DNA from: G942493275 sp942493275
GTDB lineage: Bacteria; Actinomycetota; Coriobacteriia; Anaerosomatales; PHET01
DNA: 64,000 nt
Direction of reading: 5' to 3'
Assembly (NCBI GenBank): GCA_942493275.1
Contig: OW818687.1
Coordinates: forward strand, 2,356,001-2,420,000
Positions 26,606 through 35,521 of the stretch are shown here, piece by piece. Position 1 is the first letter of the stretch, and every line of letters begins with the position of its first letter. The notes under the pieces are model-generated. The model saw nothing but the letters and a program-made list of their open reading frames with translations. It was not told where the DNA came from and ran no database searches. The position numbers and the translations under genes were made by a program.

Positions 26606-27916
26606 CTACGAGCGCAGTGATTCCACGTCCTCGGCAAAGCGCGGGTAGCTCACGTCGACGGCCTCAAACCGCTCGATCTGAACCGGTCCCGAGGCCACAA
26701 GTCCCGCCAATGCCCACGTCATCGCAAGCCTGTGGTCGCCGAGTGAGTCCAGGGCGGCCGCGTGGGGTCGCGCTCCCCCGTCGACCTCGAGCCAGTCGGC
26801 ACCCGAACGCACCGGCACGCCGAGGGCGGCAAGTCCGTCGTGCACGGCAGCCAACCTGTCACTCTCCTTGACCCGGAGCTCGGCGGCGCCCTCGAAGCGC
26901 GTCGTCCCGGAGGCGAAGGCGGCGACCAAGGCCATCACCGGAACCTCGTCGACCAGCGAGGGAACCTCGTCGGCGACGATGGTCGTTGCCTGGAGAGAGC
27001 CGGTGAACGACGCCGTTATGGTGCCGATCGGCTCGGCACCCGCCGAGGGCTCCTCGACGATGGTGATGCACGCACCCATGCGTTCGTAGACCTTGAGGAA
27101 CCCGATGCGCGTCGGGTTGAGCGACACGCCGGGGACGATAACCTCGCTGCCGGGGACGATGAGGGCCGCCGACACGGGAAAGGCGGCCGACGACGGGTCT
27201 CTCGGAACAGCGACGTTCGTCGCTTTGAGAGTCTGCGGGCCGCACAGGCTGGCCTTGTTCGCACCCGGGTCGTGGTTGAGTGCGATGCCGTACGCCGGTA
27301 GCAGCCGCTCTGTGTGGTCGCGACTCGGAGCGGGCTCGGTCACGGAGACGCCGCCGCGTGCGCGGAGCCCGGCCAACATTACAGCCGTCTTGACTTGGGC
27401 CGAAGCGACGGGCGAACGATACGCGAACGGCGCTAGTCCGTCGGTGCCCACAACGGTCACCGGGAGTGTCCCGCCGTCCGCTGTGCGAAACGAGGCGCCC
27501 ATCTCGGACAGAGGTTCGGTCACGCGCCGCATGGGGCGCTTCGAGAGCGAGGCGTCGCCCGTAAGTGTCACGGTCACCGGCCACCCGGCGAGGACACCCA
27601 TGAGGAGACGGGCGGTGGTGCCGGAGTTGCCGCAATCGATCGCATTGGCAGGCGTGGTCGGGCCCTTGGCGCCCCAGCCGCTTACCGTCCCAGCCAGCGA
27701 ACCGTCGGCCTGCACGGTAAGGTCGACGGTTGCGCCGAGAGCGCTCACTGCCGACATAGTGGATCGGACGTCTTCCGAGTCAAGCACGCCGCTGAGCGAT
27801 GACGTGCCCTCGGCCATGGCCGAGAAGAGCACCGCACGATGCGACAGCGACTTGTCACCGGGGACGTGAACGGTCCCGCGCAAAGGGTTCGAGCCCGGGC
27901 CGAAGGAGCGCCTCAC
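26606..27916 (-). CDS. aroA: 3-phosphoshikimate 1-carboxyvinyltransferase (EPSP synthase)
   Basis: A 436-residue shikimate-pathway enzyme joining PEP to shikimate-3-phosphate. Motifs: VPGDKSLSHRAVLFSAMAEG, IDCGNSGTTARLLMGVLAG, SLSKRPMRRV, VASAQVKTAVMLAGLRA, RDHTERLLPAYG and LRVKESDRLAAV, then the DHRLAMTWALAG end. The active-site Lys, Arg and Asp residues expected in these blocks are present. It shares ATGA with tyrA, so the aromatic genes are translated as a unit. Confidence 0.95.
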   Translation of the reverse strand: MRRSFGPGSNPLRGTVHVPGDKSLSHRAVLFSAMAEGTSSLSGVLDSEDVRSTMSAVSALGATVDLTVQADGSLAGTVSGWGAKGPTTPANAIDCGNSGTTARLLMGVLAGWPVTVTLTGDASLSKRPMRRVTEPLSEMGASFRTADGGTLPVTVVGTDGLAPFAYRSPVASAQVKTAVMLAGLRARGGVSVTEPAPSRDHTERLLPAYGIALNHDPGANKASLCGPQTLKATNVAVPRDPSSAAFPVSAALIVPGSEVIVPGVSLNPTRIGFLKVYERMGACITIVEEPSAGAEPIGTITASFTGSLQATTIVADEVPSLVDEVPVMALVAAFASGTTRFEGAAELRVKESDRLAAVHDGLAALGVPVRSGADWLEVDGGARPHAAALDSLGDHRLAMTWALAGLVASGPVQIERFEAVDVSYPRFAEDVESLRS

Positions 27917-29058
27917 GAGACCTCTTCTTCCTCGGCCTGGTCGAGCGGGACGAAGCGCGGCTCGTGGCCGGTTTCGTTGAGTTCCCTCTCGAGGCCGGCG
28001 AGGTCGCCCTCGTCAGTGAGCACGAGGACCAGGTAGGCCGTCGCCTCGCTCTGGTGATCGATGTCGATGCCCTCGATGTTGCAGCCGTAACGCGATACGG
28101 CCGCGGTGACCTCCGCGACCACGCCGGGCCGGTCGATCATCGGCACGCGCAGTTCGGTGAGTTTGGTGGTCGCCGGCACCCACTGCGCCGGGAGCGACTT
28201 GCGCACGTCGGCCGCCGAGGTGAGCCACACGCGGATGGCTTCCGTATCACGAGCGCGAACCATGGCCTCGAACTCGCCGAGAACCCCGCGCAGCTCCCGC
28301 AGCCCCATGGCGAGCGCGTCGGCGTTGTCGAGGCAGATGCCGGTCCACAGGTCGGGAGAACCCGCCGCGATGCGGGTGGTGTCCTTGAAGCCGCCGGCGG
28401 CGAGCCGCAGGAGCTCCCTGCCCTCACCGGCGTGAGCGGCCGCCACGTCCACGAGCGCCGAGGCGGTGACGTGAGGCACGTGCGAGACGATGGCGACGGC
28501 CTCGTCGTGACTTCTGGGATCGACCGAGACGACCCGGGCGCCGAGTGAGCCGACAAGCGCGTGAAGATCGCGATAGGCGTCAGCGTCTACGTCGGCGCCC
28601 GGCGTAAGAATCCAGTACGCGCCCTCGAACAGGTCGGCTCGGGCTGCCTGCACCCCGCTGCGCTCGCTGCCCGCCATAGGGTGACCGCCGATGAATCGCG
28701 CGGGCGGCTTCAGGTGCTTGCGAGCCGCGCGAACAACACCGCCCTTGGTGGACGCCACGTCGGTGACGATGCCGCGAAAGCCGGACGAGCCGAGCCGCTC
28801 GAGCCACTCCTCGGCCTTACGCGCGGGCGTGGCGATCACGACGAGATCGGCACCGTCCGGGCCGAGCCAGCGGGCAGCGGCTTCGCCCTCGGGCAGTGAG
28901 GCCTCATCGACGACGCCGTTGGCAACCGCCCAGTCGAGGTCCTCGGCGACGACGTCGATGCCGTAGACGCGCGGTGGTTGGTCCAGCCCGCGGCACGCAG
29001 CGGCAAACGACCCGCCGATAAGGCCGACTCCCACGATGCAGACGCTGTTGAAAGCCAT
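27913..29058 (-). CDS. tyrA: Prephenate dehydrogenase with C-terminal ACT domain
   Basis: A 381-residue NAD-dependent enzyme of tyrosine synthesis. The Rossmann start is VCIVGVGLIGGSFAAAC. Catalytic region: DVASTKGGVV, FIGGHPMAGSERSGV and SHVPHVTASALVD, with FKDTTRIAAGSPDLW. Residues 300-370 are an ACT-type regulatory domain (MIDRPGVVAEVTAAVSRYG, GIDIDHQSEATAYLVL), suggesting feedback by tyrosine. Located between hisC and aroA. Confidence 0.94.
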   Translation of the reverse strand: MAFNSVCIVGVGLIGGSFAAACRGLDQPPRVYGIDVVAEDLDWAVANGVVDEASLPEGEAAARWLGPDGADLVVIATPARKAEEWLERLGSSGFRGIVTDVASTKGGVVRAARKHLKPPARFIGGHPMAGSERSGVQAARADLFEGAYWILTPGADVDADAYRDLHALVGSLGARVVSVDPRSHDEAVAIVSHVPHVTASALVDVAAAHAGEGRELLRLAAGGFKDTTRIAAGSPDLWTGICLDNADALAMGLRELRGVLGEFEAMVRARDTEAIRVWLTSAADVRKSLPAQWVPATTKLTELRVPMIDRPGVVAEVTAAVSRYGCNIEGIDIDHQSEATAYLVLVLTDEGDLAGLERELNETGHEPRFVPLDQAEEEEVS

Positions 29059-29086
29059 GGCGGTCGCCTCCCGGCGATACGGAACG

Positions 29087-30187
29087 CTACAGCGTGCCGA
29101 GTTGGTCGAGGGCGGCCTGGAAGGCGTCGATGGTCGCCTCGGTATCTTCGGGGGTTCCCACTCCGACGCGAAGCGCCGGAGACGTGCCGAAGTCCCGGAC
29201 TATGATGCCGAATGAGAGCAGCACGTCGAACAGCTCTCGCGGACGCTCGGTGAGGACGTAGACGAAGTTCGTCTGCGACTTCTCGTAACGCACACCCAGT
29301 CGATCGAAGGCCGAGTAGAGGGCTTCACGCTGTGCGGCGTTCTCGGCCCGGCGTCGCGCGATCTCCACGGTGTCGGACAGCGAGTAGTACGCCCCGATCT
29401 GGGCAACAGTGCTGACGTTGAACGGCTCGCGCACTTTGTTCATCGCCGAGACGATCTGCTCGGGAAACACACCGTAGCCGCAGCGAACGCCGGCGAGTGA
29501 GTAGATCTTGCTGAAGGTGCGCAGCACGCAGACGGGGCGCGTGCCATCGAAGTACTCGAGACCGTTGGGATAGTCGGGGTCGGTGACGTACTCGTAGTAC
29601 GCCTCGTCCACCACGACGAGCACGTGATCCGGCACTCCATCCATGAAGCGCGTGAACGCCTCACGGTTGTAGATGGTGCCGGTCGGGTTGTTGGGGTTGC
29701 ACAGGAACACGATCTTGGTCTTGTCGGTGACGGCCGCGAGCATCGCATCGAGATCGTGGACCTCACCGGCGGCCAGCGGCACCTTGACCGCGGTGGCGCC
29801 CATGAGCTGCGTCACCATCGGGTAAACGACGAAGCTCGGCCACGCGAACACGACCTCGTCGCCCGGAACGAGGATCGCCTGCGCGATGATGCGCAGGAGC
29901 TCGTTGCTGCCGTTACCGACGACCACGTGTCGCTCGTCGACTCCGAGAAACTCAGCGATCCTGCGACGCAGGGCGCGAGCGGCGCCGTCGGGGTACCGGT
30001 TCATGCGAGGCAAAACAGCCTCCATGGCCGCAATCGCGGCCGGAACCGGACCATAGGGGTTCTCGTTGCTCGAGAGCTTGCGGATGACGTCACAGCCGCA
30101 CTTCTCTCGGACGTCCGAGCTGCGAAGCCCGGGAGCGTAGGGCACCATCGGCGCCAGTTCATCACGAATGAGCGCGTCCCAGTCCAC
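29087..30187 (-). CDS. hisC: Histidinol-phosphate aminotransferase family protein
   Basis: A 366-residue class I/II PLP aminotransferase. Motifs: KLSSNENPYGPVPAAI, VVGNGSNELLRIIAQ, FLCNPNNPTGTIYNREAF, VVDEAYYEYV and RTFSKIYSLAGVRCGYG, the last containing the PLP lysine. HisC family members also transaminate aromatic keto acids, and the adjacent tyrA and aroA suggest a role in tyrosine and phenylalanine synthesis here. The start is GTG at 30187 with GGGGAGG 5 bases upstream; the longer frame to 30262 lacks homology. Confidence 0.9.
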   Translation of the reverse strand: MDWDALIRDELAPMVPYAPGLRSSDVREKCGCDVIRKLSSNENPYGPVPAAIAAMEAVLPRMNRYPDGAARALRRRIAEFLGVDERHVVVGNGSNELLRIIAQAILVPGDEVVFAWPSFVVYPMVTQLMGATAVKVPLAAGEVHDLDAMLAAVTDKTKIVFLCNPNNPTGTIYNREAFTRFMDGVPDHVLVVVDEAYYEYVTDPDYPNGLEYFDGTRPVCVLRTFSKIYSLAGVRCGYGVFPEQIVSAMNKVREPFNVSTVAQIGAYYSLSDTVEIARRRAENAAQREALYSAFDRLGVRYEKSQTNFVYVLTERPRELFDVLLSFGIIVRDFGTSPALRVGVGTPEDTEATIDAFQAALDQLGTL

Positions 30188-30271
30188 GTGACCTCCCCTG
30201 TAGTGCACCTCGCCAGGCGCGAGGTTGCCGACGATTGTCCCAACTCGCACCAGCCGCGACAACCCCGCGAC

Positions 30272-30856
30272 TCAGCCCTGCACGAACTCCTCGACCATGC
30301 CGTGCCCATCCACCACGCGCACCGTGGCCATCTGGGCGTTCTTGATATGGAAGGCCCAGATGTCGGGGGACTCGAGCCCGAGCAGGTGCACGAGCGAGGC
30401 CCGAAACACGCCGCCGTGGGTCACGATCACGGCGCGACCGGGGGAAGCGACGATCTCGTCGCACACCGCAGCAGAGCGTCGCTCGATCTGTGAACGCGAC
30501 TCACCGCCCGGCGCAACCGGATTCGTGCTGCTTCGATAGTCGAAGCTCAGTCCCGCCTCGGCGATCTCCTCGTAGGTCATCCCCTCGACCGAACCAAAAT
30601 CGAGCTCCACGAGCCTGTCGTCCACGCGGAGTTCAACCCCCGCTGTCCGAGATGCCCTCTCGGCGACGGTCAGCGCCCGCTCCAGGGGACTCGAGTAGAT
30701 CACGTCGGGCGAAAACCGCGCGATCTTTCGCGGCAGCCGGGCCGCCTGACGCTTACCCACCGCGGTGTAGGGCGAAGAACCGCGCCCCACGAACCGACCG
30801 AGGACGTTTGCCTCGGTCTCCGGGTGACGGACGATGAGAATCGTGGTCTCGCGCAT
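30272..30856 (-). CDS. cobC: Histidine phosphatase family protein, likely alpha-ribazole phosphatase
   Basis: A 194-residue phosphoglycerate-mutase-fold phosphatase. The catalytic block is ILIVRHPETEANVLGRFVG, with Arg-His-Pro rather than the common Arg-His-Gly. IYSSPLERALTVAE, the acid RLVELDFGSVEG and VIVTHGGVFRASL complete the active site. Its position directly after cobS, with a TGATG overlap, argues for alpha-ribazole-5'-phosphate (or cobalamin-5'-phosphate) dephosphorylation. A general phosphatase is the alternative. The start is ATG at 30856. Confidence 0.78.
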   Translation of the reverse strand: MRETTILIVRHPETEANVLGRFVGRGSSPYTAVGKRQAARLPRKIARFSPDVIYSSPLERALTVAERASRTAGVELRVDDRLVELDFGSVEGMTYEEIAEAGLSFDYRSSTNPVAPGGESRSQIERRSAAVCDEIVASPGRAVIVTHGGVFRASLVHLLGLESPDIWAFHIKNAQMATVRVVDGHGMVEEFVQG

Positions 30857-31626
30857 CAGACACCCCACATAAGCGCGGCGGAAGCCAGTGCAAGCGCCTC
30901 GCAGATGAGAACGCTCGCACCCATGATGTCCCCCGTCACGCCACCCACCTCACGAGAGAGCACGTGCGGGACGACAAGCGCCGCAAAGACCACCGCGACA
31001 ACCCACGCGACTCCTACCGCACCGACGCCGAGCCACATCAAGGCCCCCACGAGGCCGACGACTACGATGGCGGGCACCGTAGCAAGGACGCCGGGTCGGC
31101 ACATCACGGTTCGGCCGAGCCCGTCGGGACGAGCTGGCGTGCCGAGCCACGCGGCAAAGGTCGCGCCGAGGCGCGCAAGTGCGGGGGCGCACAGCAGCGC
31201 GACGACTCCCGTGCCGGGAGCGAGGGATCCGACCGACGTCACCTCGAGCAGCGACACCAGCGCGATCGCAGTGGCGCCGAACGCTCCGGTCGAACTGTCC
31301 TTCATGATCTCGAGCCGGCGCTGGGCGGTGGAGCCTCCCCAGAGCCCGTCGGCCACGTCGGCGAGTCCGTCCCAGTGCAGGAACCGGGTCATCAGCGCCC
31401 ACGCGAGGACGATGACCGCGCCCAGAACCAGCGCGGCTCTCCCGTTCCATCCGACCAGCATGGCCGCCTGCACCACGCACCAACCCACTGCGCCGATCAA
31501 CAGGCCGACAGCGGGGAACCATCCCGCGACGCCGTTGGGCTCGTCAGGTTCGACGCGCGCCGAGGTCGGCAGCACCGTCAGGAGCGACAGTGCAAGTGCC
31601 GCATCCCTGATCGGTCGGGAACTCAC
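30856..31626 (-). CDS. cobS: Adenosylcobinamide-GDP ribazoletransferase
   Basis: A 256-residue integral membrane enzyme joining GDP-cobinamide to alpha-ribazole, the last joining step of cobalamin synthesis. Family blocks: ALSLLTVLPT, GWFPAVGLLIGAVGW, RFLHWDGLADVADGLWGG followed by RRLEIMKDSSTGAFGA, and GRTVM. Six or seven hydrophobic helices are evident. It lies 4 bases downstream of cobT. Confidence 0.95.
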   Translation of the reverse strand: MSSRPIRDAALALSLLTVLPTSARVEPDEPNGVAGWFPAVGLLIGAVGWCVVQAAMLVGWNGRAALVLGAVIVLAWALMTRFLHWDGLADVADGLWGGSTAQRRLEIMKDSSTGAFGATAIALVSLLEVTSVGSLAPGTGVVALLCAPALARLGATFAAWLGTPARPDGLGRTVMCRPGVLATVPAIVVVGLVGALMWLGVGAVGVAWVVAVVFAALVVPHVLSREVGGVTGDIMGASVLICEALALASAALMWGV

Positions 31627-31630
31627 CGTG

Positions 31631-32713
31631 TCAGCCTTCCGAGCCGCTCACGCCGGCCTCGGCGAACGTCGCCATGCCGGACAGCATCTCGCAGGCGGCG
31701 TCGATGAGCGCGAACGCGAGGACAGCACCGGTCCCCTCGCCCAGCCGCATGTCGAGGTCGAATAGCGGCTTGACTCCCAGCGTGCCGAGAACCGCAGCGT
31801 GTCCCGGCTCGACCGAAAGGTGGCTGGGCACGAGGTAATCACTGCACGCGGGGCACAGAGCGACCGCAGCCAGGGCGGCCGAGCTCGATATGAACCCGTC
31901 AATGACAACGCAGGTCCTTCGCGCAGCCGCGCCGATCATGACACCGGCCAACGCAGCGATCTCCAGACCGCCGACGGCCGCGAACTTGCCGAGAGCATCG
32001 AGCTCGTCCACGGCGTTGACACTCAGTGCTCGTTCGACGACCCCGATCTTGTGTCGGACTCCGGCGTCGTCGAGCCCCGTCCCTCTGCCCACGACGGCCG
32101 CGATCTCGGTTCCCGCAAACGCGGCGGTCAGTGCGGATGCGGCTGTGGTGTTGCCGATACCCATCTCGCCGGTGCCAATGAGGTTGTATCCCGCGTCAAC
32201 AAGACCCGTGGCCGCCTCAACGCCCACCATTATCGCCTCGGCGCACTGCTCTCTCGTCATCGCCGGGCCCTGGGCCATGTTCGCTGTGCCGGGGGCGATC
32301 TTGCGATGGACGACTCCGGGGAACAGGCTCACGTCGCGGACCACGCCGACGTCGTAGATGACGACATCGGCTCCGACCGAACGCGCGAACTGGTTGATCG
32401 CCGCTCCGCCTGCGACGAAGTTGGCGACCATCTGCCACGTCACGTCCTGCGGGAACTGGGAGATCCCTTCAGCGACGACCCCATGGTCGGCCGCCGCAAC
32501 CACGACCGCCTTGCGGCTGACCGAGGGGTGGTCCGTACACTGGATCCGCGCAACGCGCGCAGCAATCTCCTCCACGCGACCCAACGACCTCGGAGGCTTG
32601 GTGAGTTGGTCGAGCCGAGCCCAGGCTCGTTCCTCGGCCGCCGGATCGGTGGGGGCCACCGAGGCTACAACGGCCTCAAGTCGTAGCTGTGCGGTCTTCT
32701 CGTTGTCAGTCAC
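31631..32713 (-). CDS. cobT: Nicotinate-nucleotide-dimethylbenzimidazole phosphoribosyltransferase
   Basis: A 360-residue enzyme activating the lower ligand base as alpha-ribazole phosphate. Motifs: LDQLTKPPRSLGRVEEIAARVA, VVVAAADHGVVAEGISQFP, VGADVVIYDVG, NLIGTGEMGIGNTTAASAL and, near the end, LFDLDMRLGEGTGAVLAF with the catalytic Glu. The start is GTG at 32713 with GAGGAG 5 bases upstream. No dimethylbenzimidazole synthesis gene is in the window. Confidence 0.95.
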   Translation of the reverse strand: MTDNEKTAQLRLEAVVASVAPTDPAAEERAWARLDQLTKPPRSLGRVEEIAARVARIQCTDHPSVSRKAVVVAAADHGVVAEGISQFPQDVTWQMVANFVAGGAAINQFARSVGADVVIYDVGVVRDVSLFPGVVHRKIAPGTANMAQGPAMTREQCAEAIMVGVEAATGLVDAGYNLIGTGEMGIGNTTAASALTAAFAGTEIAAVVGRGTGLDDAGVRHKIGVVERALSVNAVDELDALGKFAAVGGLEIAALAGVMIGAAARRTCVVIDGFISSSAALAAVALCPACSDYLVPSHLSVEPGHAAVLGTLGVKPLFDLDMRLGEGTGAVLAFALIDAACEMLSGMATFAEAGVSGSEG

Positions 32714-32727
32714 GCTTCTCCTCGTCG

Positions 32728-33330
32728 TCAGTCTTCGGGCCAGCGGACATCCGCTGGACACGCGGTCAGGTCGATCAAACTACCCGCGACGCATAGGCAC
32801 GCCGCATCGGACGCTCGCACCAGCCGTCTGTTGGCAATGCCGAGGAGGTCTCGGAAGAGCCGGGCGCTCGCGTACGCGGGAACTATCCCGTCTCCGACCT
32901 CGTTGGTCACGACGATGCAGTCACCCGGTCGGGCGATGATGAAGTCGACGCACCTGTCGAACACGTCGCTTACGCACTCGGCGTACCCGTCCGGCAGTCC
33001 CTCAGCCGGCGCGTCGCCGAGATCGTCGTTGCGATAGCAGAACTCCATGCATAGGCCCAACAAGGTTCCCAGGCAGTCGATGACCATGAGGGAGTCGAGC
33101 GGCACACGCTCGGGCCAACCACGGGGGTCGAGGACCTCGACGGTTTCGAAGCCCTGCGGCCTCTGGGCCTTGTGACGCGCGATCCTGTCCGCAAACTCCG
33201 CGTCAGAAGACGTGCGGCCAAAGACCACCACAGTGACCGGCGAGCCCTCGGCGGCGCGAGACTGGGCCAGACGCTGTGCGGCGCTGCTCTTACCCGAGCG
33301 CGCGCCCCCGGTGAACGTCACGAGCGCCAC
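32728..33330 (-). CDS. cobU: Adenosylcobinamide kinase / guanylyltransferase
   Basis: A 200-residue bifunctional enzyme. The P-loop is FTGGARSGKSSAAQRLA; ADRIARHKAQRPQGFETVE contains the His that is guanylylated; SLMVIDCLGTLLG and VVTNEVGDGIVPAY follow. First gene of the cobU-cobT-cobS-cobC run, which assembles the nucleotide loop from cobinamide. No corrin ring genes are present, so salvage is supported but full synthesis is not. Its start overlaps the rluB stop by TGATG. Confidence 0.93.
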   Translation of the reverse strand: MALVTFTGGARSGKSSAAQRLAQSRAAEGSPVTVVVFGRTSSDAEFADRIARHKAQRPQGFETVEVLDPRGWPERVPLDSLMVIDCLGTLLGLCMEFCYRNDDLGDAPAEGLPDGYAECVSDVFDRCVDFIIARPGDCIVVTNEVGDGIVPAYASARLFRDLLGIANRRLVRASDAACLCVAGSLIDLTACPADVRWPED

Positions 33331-34058
33331 TACTCATCACTCCCCACGGTCGCCGCGCGAAGCTCGGCGATCTCCGCGACGGTCAGCAGCCTCCAGGCGC
33401 CGGGCTTGAGAGTGCCGAGCACCACCGGCCCGAAACTCTCACGCTCCAGCTCCAAGACCGGGTGGGAAACCGCCGAGAACATCCGACGCACCTGCCGCTT
33501 CCGGCCCTCCTTGATGGTGATCTCCATCAGAGTCGCCGAGCCTTTGCGTTCAACGGTCCGTACCTCGGCAGGAGCCGTCATGCCGTCGTCCAGAGCGACA
33601 CCCGTACGCAGCGTCTTCACGTCGACCACGTCAGGTTTGCCGTCCACGAGAGCAAGGTAGGTCTTGGGAACCTTCCAGCGCGGGTGAAGCAGGCGGTGAG
33701 CGAGTTCACCATCAGTGGTGAACAGCAACAGCCCGGTCGAGTCAAAGTCGAGCCGCCCCACCGGGAAGAGCCCCGGATAGTCGCCCACGGGGACGAGTTC
33801 GGCTACCGTCGGCCTACCCTGCGGGTCGCTCATGGTGGTCATGACGCCGCGCGGCTTGTTGAGGGCGAGGTAGACGGGCCCGAACGACGCCTCCACCACC
33901 TTACCGTCAACCGTGACAGTGTCCGTGGCGGGGTCGACCTTCGTGCCGAGTTCACGGGCGACCTCGCCGTTGACGGCGACCCGCCCCGCGGTCATCAGGT
34001 CCTCACTCCCCCTGCGGGAGGCGACGCCAGCTCGCGCGAGATAGCGCTGGAGGCGCAT
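33330..34058 (-). CDS. rluB: 23S rRNA pseudouridine synthase, RluB/RsuA family
   Basis: A 242-residue protein. The N-terminal S4 RNA-binding domain is RLQRYLARAGVASRRGSEDL with GRVAVNGEV. The catalytic domain has YLALNKPRGVMTTMSD, the active-site Asp in FPVGRLDFDSTGLLLFT, and KEGRKRQVRRMFSAVSHPV. I chose ATG 34058, where the S4 domain starts; an in-frame GTG at 34094, adjacent to the scpB stop, is equally possible. RluB/RsuA linked with scpA-scpB is a widely conserved cluster. Confidence 0.92.
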   Translation of the reverse strand: MRLQRYLARAGVASRRGSEDLMTAGRVAVNGEVARELGTKVDPATDTVTVDGKVVEASFGPVYLALNKPRGVMTTMSDPQGRPTVAELVPVGDYPGLFPVGRLDFDSTGLLLFTTDGELAHRLLHPRWKVPKTYLALVDGKPDVVDVKTLRTGVALDDGMTAPAEVRTVERKGSATLMEITIKEGRKRQVRRMFSAVSHPVLELERESFGPVVLGTLKPGAWRLLTVAEIAELRAATVGSDE

Positions 34059-34094
34059 CGGGACCACCCGTTCATTGCCTTCCGAGTGCTCCAC

Positions 34095-34745
34095 CTAGTC
34101 GATCGTCTCCAGCGAGTCATCGTCCTCGGCGAGGGGCGCCTGCTCCTCGGGCTCCTCGATGAAGTCAGGGTTCTGCTCCCCTCCCGAGAGCCGCTCGCGA
34201 ATCGCGCGCTCGGTGATCGGGTCGGGCGAGAACTCTTCGACGGGCGGAAGCTCACTGAGGTCTTTGAGCCCGAACTTCTCAAGGAAGGTGCGCCCGGTAC
34301 CGTAGAGGATTGCGTTGCCCTGGTTGCGATCCCGCCCGACCTCCTTGACGAGGCCCTTCTCAAGCAGAGAGGACACCACGCCCTCCGAGTTCACACCCCG
34401 AATGGCGTTGACGCCGCCGCGCGTGACCGGCTGGTGGTACGCGATGACCGCGAGCGCCTCGAGGGCGGCTTGGGACAGCTTGCGGGTGTCCCAGGACAGC
34501 ACGTAGTCCTCGATGACGTCGTGATAGGCGGGGTGGGTGTACATACGCCAGCCACCGGCCACCTCGCGCAGCTGGAAGCCCCGCTCGCTCTCGCGGTACT
34601 CCTCGGCGAGATCGGCGAGCGCGGCCTCGACGTCGCCGGGCGACGCCTCGACCACGCGCGCGAGCCGCGCTGCAGACACCGGCTCGTCGCTAACGAACAG
34701 GAGCGCCTCAAGGGCGCCTCGGATTCTCGCTTCAGTCATCGGCAC
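34095..34745 (-). CDS. scpB: Segregation and condensation protein B
   Basis: A 216-residue protein of two winged-helix domains that binds the ScpA kleisin and SMC for chromosome compaction. Motifs: RGALEALLFVSDEPVSAARLA, LREVAGGWRMYTHPAY, LSQAALEALAVIAYHQPVTRGGVNAIRGVNS and LYGTGRTFLEKFGLKDLSELPP. The acidic C-terminal 30 residues are poorly conserved. It overlaps scpA by 14 bases (GTG at 34745; an ATG at 34739 is possible). Confidence 0.95.
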   Translation of the reverse strand: MPMTEARIRGALEALLFVSDEPVSAARLARVVEASPGDVEAALADLAEEYRESERGFQLREVAGGWRMYTHPAYHDVIEDYVLSWDTRKLSQAALEALAVIAYHQPVTRGGVNAIRGVNSEGVVSSLLEKGLVKEVGRDRNQGNAILYGTGRTFLEKFGLKDLSELPPVEEFSPDPITERAIRERLSGGEQNPDFIEEPEEQAPLAEDDDSLETID

Positions 34746-35517
34746 GGTCCTCCTCCAGGATTCCGCGCGCAGCGGCCTCCTCGGCAGTCAGCATTGAAAC
34801 GGTGATGTCACCGAAGATGGCGTCTTGGACGATGTCGGCCAGCCCCCGCTTGTACAGCTCGAGGATCGCGAGGAACGTGACGACCACGAGTTCGGGAGAG
34901 GCGTCCTCGCCCACGAGTTCCGAGAATCGCGTTGTTCCGACGTTCTTGAGCGTGCGCTTGACGCTCTCGACGTGCAGCTCGAGGGATATCGGCATGCTGG
35001 CGACGTGCTCGGCCTCGAGCAAGAAGACCTCGCGCTTGTGCATCAGGTCGGCGAGCATGACCGCGAGGCCCCGCAAGGTGATTCCCTCGAGGTAGTCCGG
35101 CATCAGCGTCAGGAAATGTGGCTCGAGACCGGCCTGACGCGGATGCATCCGTCCCTCGGACTCCATCCGTGCGTTGAGCTCCGCAGCGGCGTTCTTGAAC
35201 TGCTTGTACGCCAGCAGGCGCGCCACGAGGATGTCGCGTGCTTCCTCGGGACTCAGGTCATCGAGTTCATCGCCAACGTAGGCGTCTTGCTTGGGCAACA
35301 GCGACGCGGCCTTGATCTCGAGCAGCGTCGCCGCGAGTAGCAGAAATTCGCTTGCAACGTCCAGGTCGAGATCGGCCATGCGGTCGATATGTGCCAGGTA
35401 CTGGTCGGCGACCTCGGAGATCGAGATCGCGCTCACGTCCACCTTCTGGCGCGACACAAGGTGCAGCAACAGGTCGAACGGTCCCTCGAATACGTCTGTT
35501 TTGACCGTGTATCCCAC
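34732..35517 (-). CDS. scpA: Segregation and condensation protein A (kleisin)
   Basis: A 261-residue kleisin subunit of bacterial condensin. It starts VGYTVKTDVFEGPFDLLLHL; LEIKAASLLPKQ, the YKQFKNAAAEL helix and the C-terminal winged helix VTFLAILELYKRGLADIVQ are typical. The open frame runs far upstream inside trpS; the GTG at 35517 is the true start by homology, 4 bases after the trpS stop, with only a weak Shine-Dalgarno, implying translational coupling. Confidence 0.94.
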   Translation of the reverse strand: MGYTVKTDVFEGPFDLLLHLVSRQKVDVSAISISEVADQYLAHIDRMADLDLDVASEFLLLAATLLEIKAASLLPKQDAYVGDELDDLSPEEARDILVARLLAYKQFKNAAAELNARMESEGRMHPRQAGLEPHFLTLMPDYLEGITLRGLAVMLADLMHKREVFLLEAEHVASMPISLELHVESVKRTLKNVGTTRFSELVGEDASPELVVVTFLAILELYKRGLADIVQDAIFGDITVSMLTAEEAAARGILEEDRADD

Positions 35518-35521
35518 GCGA

